Assembly: GCA_002050165.1 (NCBI GenBank) | Contig: MWSW01000007.1 | Location: 46,038 to 110,037 of the forward strand | Direction of reading: 5' to 3' | Source of the DNA: Candidatus Tepidiaquacellales bacterium OLB4/UTCHB1 | GTDB lineage: Bacteria > Bacteroidota > Ignavibacteria > Tepidaquicellales > Tepidaquicellaceae | Length of the DNA: 64,000 nt | Shown: positions 1 to 9,805 of the stretch, in pieces | Layout of the letters: every line of letters begins with the position of its first letter | Position numbering within the stretch: position 1 is the first letter of the stretch | Notes under the pieces: model-generated | Told to the model about the DNA's origin: nothing | The model's input: the letters and a program-made list of their open reading frames with translations, nothing else | Database searches by the model: none | Made by a program: the position numbers and the translations under genes

Positions 1-478
<478 letters not shown>

Positions 479-502
479 TTTTGTATTGTGAACTCACATT
501 AG

Positions 503-531
503 AAAGTCAGGCTAATAACCTGACTTTTTTT
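503..531 (+). terminator. Rho-independent terminator after the dehydrogenase gene
   Basis: A perfect 9-bp stem AAAGTCAGG/CCTGACTTT encloses a 7-nt loop and runs into a T tract. It lies 25 bases after the dehydrogenase stop codon and before the sigma factor gene. Confidence 0.85.
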
Positions 532-605
532 ATTAATTATTGAGACAATTCAATGGCTTTTATAAATTGAAAATTCCTGACATTAGCTGTAATTTGAAAA
601 TTCCA

Positions 606-1217
606 ATGGAAGACAATGAAATAAAAGGGAATAATTCGATATCGAAGCAAGAAGATCTCGACCTGATTGAAAAGGCTTTGAAAGGAGATCAGAGTGCTTA
701 TGAAAAACTTTTAAAAAAATATCACCCTCATATTTACAACCTGATTTTCAGAATGATTTATAAGAAAGAGGATGTAGAAGACCTTACACAGGAAGCTTTT
801 ATAAAAGCGTTCCATTCGCTGAAAAATTTTGATAAACAGTTTGCATTCTCCACCTGGTTGTATAAAATAGCTTCCAATAACTGCATTGACTACCTCCGGA
901 AGAAAAAATTACAAACTTTTTCAATTGATAAGGAAATCGAATCTGAGGATAGCGATTATATATTTGAGATACCAGACAGTGATTACATTCCGGATAATCA
1001 AATCATGAACGCTCAGCGTACAACGATACTTGAGCGCGCAATTGATTCGCTTCCCGATAAATACAAAAAAGTAATCGTCATGAGACATCGTGAAGAAATG
1101 GAATATGAAGAAATTGCCAGTGAACTTAATTTACCTCTTGGCACAGTAAAAGCTCACATTTTCCGTGGTCGGGAATTACTGAATAAGTACCTTAAGAACC
1201 GGATAAAAAACTATTAG
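606..1217 (+). CDS. ECF-type RNA polymerase sigma-70 factor
   Basis: A sigma factor of the extracytoplasmic-function type that would direct RNA polymerase to a small regulon. Region 2 is clear (YKKEDVEDLTQEAFIKAF, then FSTWLYKIASNNCIDYLRKK) and region 4 shows the helix-turn-helix EIASELNLPLGTVKAHIFRG. The frame stays open back to a TTG at 540, but the first residues there are not family-like; the ATG at 606 gives a 203-residue protein of normal ECF length with a plausible acidic N-terminus. No anti-sigma gene is adjacent: mutS follows 56 bases downstream. It may act without a partner, as many RpoE-like factors in Bacteroidota do, or its anti-sigma may be elsewhere. Confidence 0.88.
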   Translation: MEDNEIKGNNSISKQEDLDLIEKALKGDQSAYEKLLKKYHPHIYNLIFRMIYKKEDVEDLTQEAFIKAFHSLKNFDKQFAFSTWLYKIASNNCIDYLRKKKLQTFSIDKEIESEDSDYIFEIPDSDYIPDNQIMNAQRTTILERAIDSLPDKYKKVIVMRHREEMEYEEIASELNLPLGTVKAHIFRGRELLNKYLKNRIKNY

Positions 1218-1273
1218 TAAAGAATCGTTATAGTGTTTCCAAACTCCATTTTTCGAAAATAATATTTTGTGTC

Positions 1274-3898
1274 TTGTCTGAAACCCCGTTGATGCGCCAG
1301 TACAGAAAGATAAAGGAAAAATATCCTGATACTATACTTTTGTTCAGAATGGGTGATTTCTTTGAAACATTTGAAGACGATGCATTGATGGCGGCTAAAA
1401 TTCTTGGTATAACCCTCACGAAGAGATCAAACGGCGCTGCATCTGAAGTTCCGCTCGCCGGATTTCCGCACCATGCGCTGGATAATTATTTACCAAAACT
1501 CGTTAAAGCCGGTCACCGCGTTGCAGTATGTGAACAACTCGAAGACCCGAAACTCAGTAAAGGCATTGTAAAGCGCGACGTGATTGAAGTTGTAACCCCC
1601 GGTGCAAACTTTTCGGAAAAAATTCTCGATCATAAAAGCAATAATTATCTTGCTGGGATTTCCATAAAAGACGATGTTTGTGGCTTCGCGTTTTGTGATG
1701 TTTCTACGGGAGAATTTTATACATCTGAAGTAAACGCAACCGGGCTACCGGCACAGGTTGAAAATATTAACCCACAGGAAATCCTTATTCAGAAAAAAAA
1801 TAAAGAAAAAATTTACAAGCTGCTCGGGATAAAAATTGATTCCCCTTTTTCTGATGTTAACAATCAAAGAGTAATCACTAAAGTTGACGATTGGGTTTTC
1901 AATTACGATTACGCGAATGAAATTCTGAATAATCATTTCAATACAAGGTCACTTAAAGGGTTTGGTATTGAAAATCTTCCACAGGCAATCATAGCTGCAG
2001 GCTGTGTACTGAATTATCTCAACGAGACTCAAAAAAGTAAACTTTCACACCTCAAGAAAATAAGTAAATACGATTATACCGATTATATTGTACTCGATCC
2101 TTCGACAAAAAGAAATCTGGAGGTAACCTCTTCATTATCAGATGGGTCTCGTGAGGGGACATTGTTTTCAATACTTGATGAGACAAAAACACCGATGGGA
2201 GCGAGATTATTAAAACGTTGGATTTCCCGTCCGCTTAAAAAAGTTGAACAGATAAATAAAAGATTGGATGCAGTTAATGAACTTTTTCAATTTAAAAACC
2301 AACGCAACAAAATCGTTCAATTGCTCAGTTCAATAAGTGATGTTGAACGATTACTTTCAAAAGTAGCAACTTTAAAAGCAAATCCACGGGATTTAATCTC
2401 GTTAAAAAATTCCATTACAGCAATATCAGAAATTAAACGAAAACTGGTTGAATTCAAATCAGCAACACTTTCAGGTATAGCAGTCAGACTTGTTGATATA
2501 CCGGATCTGGCAGCAAAAATTTCAACCGTAATAAATGAGAAACAACTTGAGGGGCAAAACAAGAATGGTTTCATTTCAAAGGGAGTAGATACTGAACTTG
2601 ACGAACTTAAAGATATATTGTTAAACGGCAAAACCTGGCTGGAAAAGTTTCAGGCATCAGAAAGGGAACGTACCGCGATATCATCGCTTAAAGTTGAGTT
2701 CAATAAAGTATTCGGTTACTATATAATGGTCACTAAAACTCATACGGATAAAGTCCCCGCAGATTATGTAAGAAAACAAACGCTCGTTAATGCCGAAAGA
2801 TACATAACAGAAGAACTTAAGGAATACGAAAACAAGATTCTCAACGCCGAAGAAAAAATTGATGCGATTGAAAGGAAAATTTATAATGAGCTTCTATCCT
2901 TCATTTTGAATTTCACTGACGATATACAACTTAATGCATCGTTGATTGCAGCGTTAGACGTACTTTCAAGTTTTGCGGAGGTTTCCACGAGATACAAATA
3001 CACGCTTCCTCATATTGATGATTCTGACAGAATAGAGATTAGAGACGGCAGGCATCCCGTAATCGAACGTTTATTACCTGCCGGTGAAACGTACATTCCG
3101 AATGATACAAAGTTGGATAACACGGAGAACCAAATTCTGATAATTACCGGTCCAAATATGAGCGGAAAATCCAGCTACCTCCGACAAACCGGATTGATAG
3201 TATTGTTAGCTCAGATCGGATGTTTTGTCCCGGCGGAGTCTGCAAAAATCGGCGTAGTTGATAAAATATTCACAAGGGTAGGTGCATCCGACAATATTTC
3301 AAAAGGTGAAAGTACTTTTTTGGTTGAAATGCACGAAGCAGCAAATATCCTTAACAACTGTACCTCGAAAAGTTTATTGCTCCTTGATGAAATAGGCAGA
3401 GGAACAAGTACCTACGATGGAATCTCAATTGCATGGGCAATGACAGAATACCTTCATGAAAATCGTCCCACTGCATCCAAGACATTGTTTGCTACACACT
3501 ATCACGAATTAAATGCGTTGGCAGATATGTATCCAAGAATTAAGAACTATAGAATTGAAGTACGAGAATTCAGAGACAAAGTAATTTTTTTACGGAAAAT
3601 TAATCCCGGAACGGCAGACCACAGTTATGGGATTCAGGTTGCACAGATGGCGGGATTACCAGTGCAGGTTACAGACCGGGCGAAATCTATTCTTAGGAAT
3701 CTTGAAGATAAAGCTCTTAAAAAGCAACTTAAAGACGAACTTCAAATTAACATGTTCGAGGTAGAATCCCCTACCCAGGATGAAACAGCATTTGCTGAAT
3801 TAATCGCAAAAATAGAGGAAATCGATATTAATAATATCACACCGGTTCAGGCTTTGGAAGTATTGAACAGTCTGGTGGAAATGAACAAGAAGGTTTAA
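1274..3898 (+). CDS. mutS: DNA mismatch repair protein MutS
   Basis: Full-length MutS (874 residues) that recognises base mismatches and small loops and recruits MutL. The mismatch-reading Phe-X-Glu motif is present at F29-F30-E31 within GDFFETF. The ABC-type ATPase has Walker A GPNMSGKS at residues 626-633 and Walker B ending D705-E706, followed by the signature-like IGRGTSTYDG. The start is TTG: it gives SETPLMRQY, the conserved opening of MutS, and no nearby ATG preserves it. The C-terminal tail is short. The gene lies alone between the sigma factor and a 215-base gap with no gene. Confidence 0.97.
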   Translation: MSETPLMRQYRKIKEKYPDTILLFRMGDFFETFEDDALMAAKILGITLTKRSNGAASEVPLAGFPHHALDNYLPKLVKAGHRVAVCEQLEDPKLSKGIVKRDVIEVVTPGANFSEKILDHKSNNYLAGISIKDDVCGFAFCDVSTGEFYTSEVNATGLPAQVENINPQEILIQKKNKEKIYKLLGIKIDSPFSDVNNQRVITKVDDWVFNYDYANEILNNHFNTRSLKGFGIENLPQAIIAAGCVLNYLNETQKSKLSHLKKISKYDYTDYIVLDPSTKRNLEVTSSLSDGSREGTLFSILDETKTPMGARLLKRWISRPLKKVEQINKRLDAVNELFQFKNQRNKIVQLLSSISDVERLLSKVATLKANPRDLISLKNSITAISEIKRKLVEFKSATLSGIAVRLVDIPDLAAKISTVINEKQLEGQNKNGFISKGVDTELDELKDILLNGKTWLEKFQASERERTAISSLKVEFNKVFGYYIMVTKTHTDKVPADYVRKQTLVNAERYITEELKEYENKILNAEEKIDAIERKIYNELLSFILNFTDDIQLNASLIAALDVLSSFAEVSTRYKYTLPHIDDSDRIEIRDGRHPVIERLLPAGETYIPNDTKLDNTENQILIITGPNMSGKSSYLRQTGLIVLLAQIGCFVPAESAKIGVVDKIFTRVGASDNISKGESTFLVEMHEAANILNNCTSKSLLLLDEIGRGTSTYDGISIAWAMTEYLHENRPTASKTLFATHYHELNALADMYPRIKNYRIEVREFRDKVIFLRKINPGTADHSYGIQVAQMAGLPVQVTDRAKSILRNLEDKALKKQLKDELQINMFEVESPTQDETAFAELIAKIEEIDINNITPVQALEVLNSLVEMNKKV

Positions 3899-4113
3899 AC
3901 TTAATCTTTTAATTTTCTTTTCAATTTTATATCTGCTCCAAACAGTATATCAGAAATTGATGGATTGGTCCGGAGACAAGTTTTATTCTTGTTTCTCTAA
4001 TCGTATTGCAAATGCCTTTATAATTATAATCATTTTAATTTTTATAAACTAAGTCTTCATATAATAATTTTAACTTACAGGCGAATTTATTAAATTTTAA
4101 AATTGCTAACTTA

Positions 4114-4911
4114 TTGAAAGAAACCGTTAAAATACTATTCATTGGCGATATCATTGGTATTCCGGGATACAATATAACTAAAACCATTCTTCCGAGTTAT
4201 CAGGGTAAATTTAAACCTGATTTTGTAATTGCCAACGGTGAGAATATAACTGAAGGAATAGGAATGCTTCAGGGTGATGCGGAGAAGTTATTAGATCTGG
4301 GGATTAATGTACTTACCGGTGGTAATCACACAATGGATAAAATTCAGGCCCATAAATTTATTAATGATTCCCCAAATGTATTAAGGCCGGAGAACTATCC
4401 GAAATCCGTTTATGGCAGGGGATACGGAATTTATGATATTCCCGGAACATCATTTAAGATCTGCGTTGCAAGTTTTATCGGAAGAGTATTCATGAAACCG
4501 CTTGATTGTCCTTTTAAGGCTTTAGACTGGCTTTGCAAAACTGTTTCGAAGGAGACGAATATTATATTTATTGATTTTCATGCTGAAGCCACGGCGGAGA
4601 AAGTTGCGTTCGGTTGGAATGCTGACGGAAAAGTTTCAGTTGTAGTCGGAACACACACACACATTCAAACGGCTGATAACCGGATACTGCCGCAAGGTAC
4701 CGGGTACATTACTGATGTCGGAATGACCGGTCCGTATGATTCGGTAATCGGAATGAATAAAGAGCGGTCAATAAAGAGATTCATATTCGGAACCCCCCAA
4801 AAGCACGAAGTTGCTAAGGATGATGTACGATTCGCGGCAGTGCTGGCGGAAATTTATACAGAAACAGGAAAATGTAAATCAATTCAAAGGATACTGTACC
4901 CTGAATTTTAA
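4114..4911 (+). CDS. YmdB-family metallophosphoesterase
   Basis: A 265-residue calcineurin-like phosphoesterase of the YmdB/TIGR00282 type; Bacillus YmdB hydrolyses 2',3'-cyclic nucleotides and affects biofilm decisions. Metal ligands typical of the family are visible: D12 in GDIIG, N41-E43 in NGEN, N71-H72 in GGNH, H156 in DFHAE, and H181/H183 in GTHTH. The start is TTG directly before KETVKILFIGDI, which matches the usual family N-terminus. It probably forms a unit with mscL, whose start lies 12 bases downstream. The protein has no signal peptide and should be cytosolic. The function in this organism is inferred from the family only. Confidence 0.93.
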   Translation: MKETVKILFIGDIIGIPGYNITKTILPSYQGKFKPDFVIANGENITEGIGMLQGDAEKLLDLGINVLTGGNHTMDKIQAHKFINDSPNVLRPENYPKSVYGRGYGIYDIPGTSFKICVASFIGRVFMKPLDCPFKALDWLCKTVSKETNIIFIDFHAEATAEKVAFGWNADGKVSVVVGTHTHIQTADNRILPQGTGYITDVGMTGPYDSVIGMNKERSIKRFIFGTPQKHEVAKDDVRFAAVLAEIYTETGKCKSIQRILYPEF

Positions 4912-4923
4912 TTAATAAAAAAT

Positions 4924-5319
4924 ATGCTGGAAGAATTCAAAAAATTTATTTCCCGTGGAAACGTTATTGACCTTGCTGTCGGTGTTATGATTGGAGCAGC
5001 ATTTGGAAAGATAACGACTTCATTGGTAAATGATATTTTAATGCCACCTATCGGTATGCTACTCGCAGGTGTGGATTTCTCACAAATGAGCATTTTTATT
5101 GGTGAAGGGAAGGATGGTCCGGTTTTGATAAAGTATGGTTTGTTTATTCAGACCATGATTGAATTTGTTATAATTGCATTTGCAATTTTTCTATTCGTCA
5201 AAGTTATCAATAACCTGAGAGATTCCCTTTCAAGGAAAGAGGAAGCGGAAATGCCTGCTGAACCGTCAAATGAAGAAAAACTTTTAACGGAAATCCGTGA
5301 CTTACTAAAAGGGAAATGA
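4924..5319 (+). CDS. mscL: Large-conductance mechanosensitive channel MscL
   Basis: A 131-residue protein matching MscL along its whole length. The amphipathic N-terminus ([12 protein letters not shown]) leads into the first transmembrane helix with [15 protein letters not shown], then the DILMPPIG turn, a periplasmic loop, a second helix around residues 78-100 and a charged cytoplasmic bundle ([12 protein letters not shown]) at the end. It forms a homopentameric pore in the inner membrane that opens under membrane tension during hypo-osmotic shock. It starts 12 bases after the YmdB-type gene, which suggests co-transcription. Confidence 0.97.
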   Translation: MLEEFKKFISRGNVIDLAVGVMIGAAFGKITTSLVNDILMPPIGMLLAGVDFSQMSIFIGEGKDGPVLIKYGLFIQTMIEFVIIAFAIFLFVKVINNLRDSLSRKEEAEMPAEPSNEEKLLTEIRDLLKGK

Positions 5320-5330
5320 CGATTGTTAAA

Positions 5331-5979
5331 ATGAAGGGCGTTCCCCTCAGTCAGGATTTGTACAGTTACATTGTCGGCAAATTTCCCGAAGAAGATTTAT
5401 TTCTCAAAGAGATGGTTAATCAATCGGAAAATTAAAAATACCGGTAATCCAAATTTCACCTGAACAGAGATAAATTCTTAATATCATCTGCAAAATGATT
5501 AATGCTTCGAAAGTGCTTGAAATTGGAACGCTTACCGGGTACAGCGGATTATGCATAATGCGTGCATTACCCGGAATCGGAAAGCTAATAACGGTTGATT
5601 TGTTAAAGAAACATACTGATACAGCAAAAAGCTTTTTTCGTAAAGCCGGACTTGAAAAAATATCATTGCAGCTAGTTCCCGTGGAATTGATTACATGAAA
5701 AAACTATCCAACGAAAACAAAAAGTTTGATCTCATCTTCATTGATGCCGGCAAATAGTCTTATCCTGAATATTTCAATGAGGCAATCAATCTTTCTCATT
5801 GTGGTACTGTCAAAATTTTCGATAATGCTCTTAGGGGTGTAAGGATTATAGAAAATGCCGGTGAAGATAAAGAACTTAAAAGTCCTCAAATCACAAATGA
5901 TCTGATGGCAACCGGTACCCGGATTGAATCTTCGTTAGTTCCGATTGGCGATGGCTTTTGCATTGGTAGGGTTATTTAA
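5331..5979 (+). pseudogene. Decayed class I SAM-dependent O-methyltransferase (family 3, caffeoyl-CoA/catechol type)
   Basis: Pieces of one O-methyltransferase can be read across three frames. The N-terminus MKGVPLSQDLYSYIV begins at 5331 and stops near 5435. IQISPEQR continues in another frame but hits TAA at 5471-5473. The SAM-binding motif VLEIGTLTGYSG follows in that frame from about 5512. A second shift near 5690 leads to YMKKLSNENKKFDLIFIDAG, which meets an in-frame TAG at 5755-5757, and SYPEYFNEAINL and GDGFCIGRVI complete the fold to 5979. Two frameshifts and two internal stops make a functional product very unlikely. The order of the pieces is intact, so this is decay in place rather than rearrangement. 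Confidence 0.85.
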
Positions 5980-6021
5980 TAACATATTGGAATTTTCAAC
6001 CCTAATTCATACATTTGCCGT

Positions 6022-6555
6022 ATGAATCTTCGGAAGGTAGAAACATTTTTTTCACATCTTAACTTTTCAAAATCAGAGATCAGAATTTTGCTTCTGCTCG
6101 GAGGAATTCTTACGGTCGGTTTTTGTGTGAAATATTACAACGAAGTGCTAAGCGTTCCGGAAAAGAATTTTGATAGTGAAGGATTTGAATCCGGTTTTTC
6201 CTCTGTCGTAAAAGGTGAGACCGTAAATTTCGATCAGGAGAAATTTTACAACTCTCTCACTGAAAAGGAAAAACTTCTTTATGATTCGCTTAAAAAAATA
6301 GATGAAAAGTATTTCGATGCACCCGAAGGCAGAAAAAATTCCGTTAATATCGATAAGAACAGCGTTGACCTGAATACAGCTGGGCTTGAAGAATTAATTG
6401 CCTTACCCGAAATAGGTGAAGCAACAGCTAAAAGAATTATTGATTATCGTGAAAACCGGGGCGGGTTTAAAAAAGTCAGTGACCTAATGAATGTGAAAGG
6501 AATAGGGGAAAAAAAATTTGCAAAAATTAAACCCTATATTAAAGTTTCCAATTGA
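6022..6555 (+). CDS. Membrane-anchored helix-hairpin-helix (ComEA-like) protein
   Basis: This 177-residue protein has one N-terminal membrane segment (about residues 21-38), a linker, and a C-terminal ComEA-like DNA-binding domain from about residue 113: [17 protein letters not shown], then [18 protein letters not shown] and [12 protein letters not shown], the two helix-hairpin-helix units. In competent bacteria ComEA binds incoming DNA outside the cytoplasmic membrane. The topology here (short N-terminus in, domain out) fits such a role, but HhH proteins of this build are common in non-competent Bacteroidota. The gene overlaps the following PilM-like gene by 4 bases. Confidence 0.85.
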   Translation: MNLRKVETFFSHLNFSKSEIRILLLLGGILTVGFCVKYYNEVLSVPEKNFDSEGFESGFSSVVKGETVNFDQEKFYNSLTEKEKLLYDSLKKIDEKYFDAPEGRKNSVNIDKNSVDLNTAGLEELIALPEIGEATAKRIIDYRENRGGFKKVSDLMNVKGIGEKKFAKIKPYIKVSN

Positions 6556-7466
6556 GCTATCTCGCAGTAGGATTTTCAGGGAAATGTATAAGAATTATTT
6601 CGGTAAGAGATAATAAAGAAATAAATCTTATTTCCGAAATTGAAACCTTTCAAATGTTCAATTTTGAAGTTTCAAAGTATCACAACAATCCAGCAGTAAT
6701 AACTGAACTTGGCGAAAAGATTTCAAGCGTGATAAAGAATAAGGGAGAATATTCGGGTAAGGTTTCTGTTTCGCTTGATTCAAACATCTTCTTTATAAAT
6801 ACCATCCCGTACGAAGATTCAGGGAACCTTCAAAATACCGAGAATGCAATTAAGTGGGATCTAACAAATTACTTCTCAAGCTCGGGCAATGAATTTAATG
6901 TTAATTACATAAAACTTCACAATCCGGATTTACCACCGGGTATTAAGAGTTTACTTGTATTAGCCTTAAGCGAGAAGTCGCTTGAGTTCTTCAAAAAAGT
7001 TATGTCGGCTGCCGAACTCGAACCGGGTCTGATAGATATAGATCATTTTTCTATTGACACGGTTATTAATGAAATCAACAGCGATTTTTTCAAAAACAAT
7101 AATGTTACCGTAATTGGTTGTAAGCGTAATAAAATCGAGTATTCCCGATATTCAAACGGTAATTTATATGACTACAACTTTTTTTATTTCAGAGATAATA
7201 CATTTGAGCAGGAAGTATCGAAGGAAAAACAAAAAATTTGTTTGGGAAATCCGGATAAACTCTTTCTCTATGGTGAAGACTATAGCGAATATTTAAAGAA
7301 TGAAATTTCTTCTGAAGCCGACAGTTCGAAGATTGAAGTTCTTAACCCGCTTACGCCAGCTAAGCAATTAAATGAAAAAAACCGACAGTACAATGGTCTG
7401 TATAACTACGGGTACAGATTTGTTCCTGTACTTAGCACAGCATTAAAATCCATTGCCAACAGATGA
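6552..7466 (+). CDS. Putative PilM-like actin-fold protein
   Basis: A 304-residue protein with the look of the PilM/actin-fold family: an opening beta-strand [15 protein letters not shown] where a phosphate-binding loop would be, [17 protein letters not shown] in the middle, and [13 protein letters not shown], comparable to the second subdomain of PilM. PilM proteins sit on the cytoplasmic side of type IV pilus or secretion machinery. No PilN, PilO or PilQ gene is adjacent, so the assignment rests on weak similarity by eye. The start is TTG at 6552, overlapping the upstream stop by 4 bases. The end overlaps rsmD by 4 bases, indicating one operon. Confidence 0.6.
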   Translation: MSYLAVGFSGKCIRIISVRDNKEINLISEIETFQMFNFEVSKYHNNPAVITELGEKISSVIKNKGEYSGKVSVSLDSNIFFINTIPYEDSGNLQNTENAIKWDLTNYFSSSGNEFNVNYIKLHNPDLPPGIKSLLVLALSEKSLEFFKKVMSAAELEPGLIDIDHFSIDTVINEINSDFFKNNNVTVIGCKRNKIEYSRYSNGNLYDYNFFYFRDNTFEQEVSKEKQKICLGNPDKLFLYGEDYSEYLKNEISSEADSSKIEVLNPLTPAKQLNEKNRQYNGLYNYGYRFVPVLSTALKSIANR

Positions 7467-7990
7467 GGATAATTTCCGGATATTTGGGTAGCAGAAAACT
7501 ATTCGTACCGGCCAATACGCTGAAAGTGAGACCGACAAGCGATAGAATCAGGGAATCAATGTTCAATATTATTGAGAACCTTATTGTGATTGAGAATGCT
7601 TATGTGCTTGATATTTTCTGTGGAACGGGTGCATTGGGTATAGAAGCGATTTCGAGAGGAGCGGAGTTTGTCTTTTTCGTGGATAAACACTCCGGAACTG
7701 TGCAACGTAACATTGAAACTTTGGGTATCGGTAACAAAAGTGAAATTATTAATGCTGATTACCGGCATTTTCTGAATTCAGAAGATTTTAAAGAGTTGAA
7801 TGTATCAATCGTTTTTGCTGATCCGCCGTATGAATTTGATAAATACGAGGAATTAATTTCAGCTATATCGCAAAAGAAAACTTTGTTTGTGCTTGAGCAT
7901 GAGAGGGAAATTTCTCATTTGAAAGATATGCAAATAAGACACCGAAAATCCGGTCGTACTTTTACTACAATTTATGATTTCCGAAAATGA
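7463..7990 (+). CDS. rsmD: 16S rRNA (guanine966-N2)-methyltransferase RsmD
   Basis: A 175-residue methyltransferase that modifies G966 of 16S rRNA in the small subunit. The N-terminus [12 protein letters not shown] and RPTSDRIRESMFNII are characteristic of RsmD. The SAM-binding loop FCGTGALG is at residues 52-59 and the catalytic DPPY motif at 120-123. The gene overlaps its upstream neighbour by 4 bases and coaD downstream by 4 bases. The rsmD-coaD pairing is common in bacteria and supports both calls. Confidence 0.95.
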   Translation: MRIISGYLGSRKLFVPANTLKVRPTSDRIRESMFNIIENLIVIENAYVLDIFCGTGALGIEAISRGAEFVFFVDKHSGTVQRNIETLGIGNKSEIINADYRHFLNSEDFKELNVSIVFADPPYEFDKYEELISAISQKKTLFVLEHEREISHLKDMQIRHRKSGRTFTTIYDFRK

Positions 7991-8472
7991 AAAAAGTTAC
8001 AGCTGTTTATCCCGGCACATTTGATCCGGTAACAAACGGACACCTTGATGTAATTGAGCGGGCGACGTCATTGTTTGACGAAGTGATTGTGTGTATCGCG
8101 GTGAACTCTTTAAAATCTCCACTCTTTTCAAAAGAGGAAAGGAAAAATATGCTAATAGAATCGGTATCCGGGTTTAGCAATGTAACAGTAGATATATTTG
8201 AGGGTTTACTTGTAAAATATGCCGAAGAGAAACACGCTTCAGTTATTATTCGAGGTTTGCGCGCTATTTCAGATTTTGAATATGAATTTCAGTTATCCTT
8301 GACCAACCGTAAACTTTCACCTGCAATTAATACCATTTTTCTGATGCCTAACGAGAAATACACGTATCTCGATTCCTCCTTAGTAAGGGAACTCGCATCT
8401 TATAATGCTGATATACAGGATTTCGTTCCGAAGAATGTCCAGCTTGCTTTAAAGGAAAAGTTTGGCTTTTAA
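7987..8472 (+). CDS. coaD: Phosphopantetheine adenylyltransferase
   Basis: A 161-residue nucleotidyltransferase catalysing the fourth step of coenzyme A synthesis, from 4'-phosphopantetheine and ATP to dephospho-CoA. It has the phosphate-binding PGTFDPVTNGHLD segment (residues 9-21) with the catalytic H19, IIRGLRAISDFEYE, and SSLVRELA near residue 130, all hallmarks of CoaD. Length is normal. It is the last gene of the 6.0-8.5 kb operon and converges on a minus-strand gene 31 bases away. Confidence 0.97.
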   Translation: MKKVTAVYPGTFDPVTNGHLDVIERATSLFDEVIVCIAVNSLKSPLFSKEERKNMLIESVSGFSNVTVDIFEGLLVKYAEEKHASVIIRGLRAISDFEYEFQLSLTNRKLSPAINTIFLMPNEKYTYLDSSLVRELASYNADIQDFVPKNVQLALKEKFGF

Positions 8473-8503
8473 AATATTTGTATAACTAATTTTACGAATA
8501 GAA

Positions 8504-8995
8504 TTAAAAATATTTTGAGAGGTCTTCGGATTTGTATTTCCCGGTTTTCATATAATTAAGCATAGCTGAGAAATCCTCTTCGTCAAGAAATCCAGGAATA
8601 TTGTTTACGCTCATACCATTGTAGTTAAATGAAATCTGCGATCCGTCCGGGTTCATAAATACATGGGTAGGGTAGCTCATTACGCCAAGTTTTTTTGAAA
8701 GGTTTGTAGCTGAAAGTTTTTCATTATTGTATGTATAATTATTTGCGCTTCCTGCATTGAGTTTGATGAAAATAAAATCATTGAGAGCTTTTTGAACTTC
8801 AGGTTTGGAGTAAACTTCACTCACCATTTTATCGCACCACCTGTCGCCTTCAGTGTAAATATAAATCAGTACCATCTTGTTTTGAGACTTTGCAGTTGTT
8901 AATCCTTGATCAAATTCGTAACCTTGAGAATGAACATAACCCGAAAATACTAAAATTAGTAATATGACAAGTATGTTTGCTTTAATTGTTTGCAT
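8504..8995 (-). CDS. Exported thioredoxin-fold protein with a single Cys at the active-site position
   Basis: The ATG at 8995 gives 163 residues that begin with a clear signal peptide (ANILVILLILVFSGYVHSQ); the frame is open 14 codons further upstream but those residues do not look like a leader. The mature part has a thioredoxin-like layout: LTTAKSQNKMVLIYIYT, then DRWCDKM at the active-site position, KLGVMSYPTHVFMNPDG with the cis-proline, and a C-terminal helix. Normal thioredoxins carry CxxC; here only one Cys is present in the motif, so ordinary disulfide exchange is doubtful. Close families include periplasmic thioredoxin_7 and DUF255-like proteins. The substrate is unknown. Confidence 0.7.
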   Translation of the reverse strand: MQTIKANILVILLILVFSGYVHSQGYEFDQGLTTAKSQNKMVLIYIYTEGDRWCDKMVSEVYSKPEVQKALNDFIFIKLNAGSANNYTYNNEKLSATNLSKKLGVMSYPTHVFMNPDGSQISFNYNGMSVNNIPGFLDEEDFSAMLNYMKTGKYKSEDLSKYF

Positions 8996-9262
8996 GATGA
9001 AATTATTAAATTCTGAATATTCGTTTTGAACCATCAAACCAATTTTCCGAATTTGAATATTAAACCCAGATTCATCAAAAAGGTTCGTTAGAAATTAGAA
9101 ATATTTCGTTTAAAAGGTCAGGTCAATCGGGTTACATACTACACAAAGTTGCAGGGTGTATCTTCAATTGTGATTACAGTGAAACCAAACACTCGGTACC
9201 GGATAATAGAACGTTACTTTGCCTTTGAAAATTTCCTTTAAACATCGAGCAATAGGACTGAA

Positions 9263-9805
9263 CTATCCCGTTTTATTTGAGCCCATCTTTTTATCATTAA
9301 ATTCCTTCGACTTTCCTTTTTCGATTGATAAACTCTCCCAGTTATTCCCTGCAAGGTGTTTAGCCAGGTAGATAATCTGACCTGCATGATAACCGTAATG
9401 TGAAAGTTGCCGGTTAATAGCCTCAATTACAGAATGATCTTCATTTCTTATTTTAACCGTTCTCATTAAATCATTCGGTTTTAAGGAATTCAGTGTGCTA
9501 AATAATACATTCCAACCCTTTTCCCACCTTTCGTTAATATCGTCAATATCGGTGTAAAAAAGTTGTTCAAACTCTTCATCTCTATTGCGCCACAATTTCT
9601 CACCGTCAGTTACGAGGAAATCTGTCCACCTTGAGATCATATTTCCGCTCAGGTGCCTTATAATGATTGCTATGCTGTTCGAGTTTTCATCCAGTTGAAA
9701 GAAGTAATCTTCAGGTTTTATAAGCGCCAAGGCACGTTCGCAGAGTTTCTTCAGTTTCTTAAATTCGTTTATACTTGAGGAGAGATAATTTTCTGCTAAG
9801 TCCAT
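9263..9805 (-). CDS. DinB-superfamily protein (DUF1572 type)
   Basis: A 180-residue four-helix-bundle protein of the DinB/DUF1572 group. The likely metal-binding histidines are H51 (IIRHLSGN) and H136/H140 (LSHYGYHAGQI), the usual three-His arrangement. Members include thiol-dependent metalloenzymes such as bacillithiol transferases, but DUF1572 proteins have no settled activity. The gene stands alone on the minus strand, divergent from nrdJ across 315 bases. No signal peptide is visible, so it should be cytosolic. Confidence 0.8.
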   Translation of the reverse strand: MDLAENYLSSSINEFKKLKKLCERALALIKPEDYFFQLDENSNSIAIIIRHLSGNMISRWTDFLVTDGEKLWRNRDEEFEQLFYTDIDDINERWEKGWNVLFSTLNSLKPNDLMRTVKIRNEDHSVIEAINRQLSHYGYHAGQIIYLAKHLAGNNWESLSIEKGKSKEFNDKKMGSNKTG

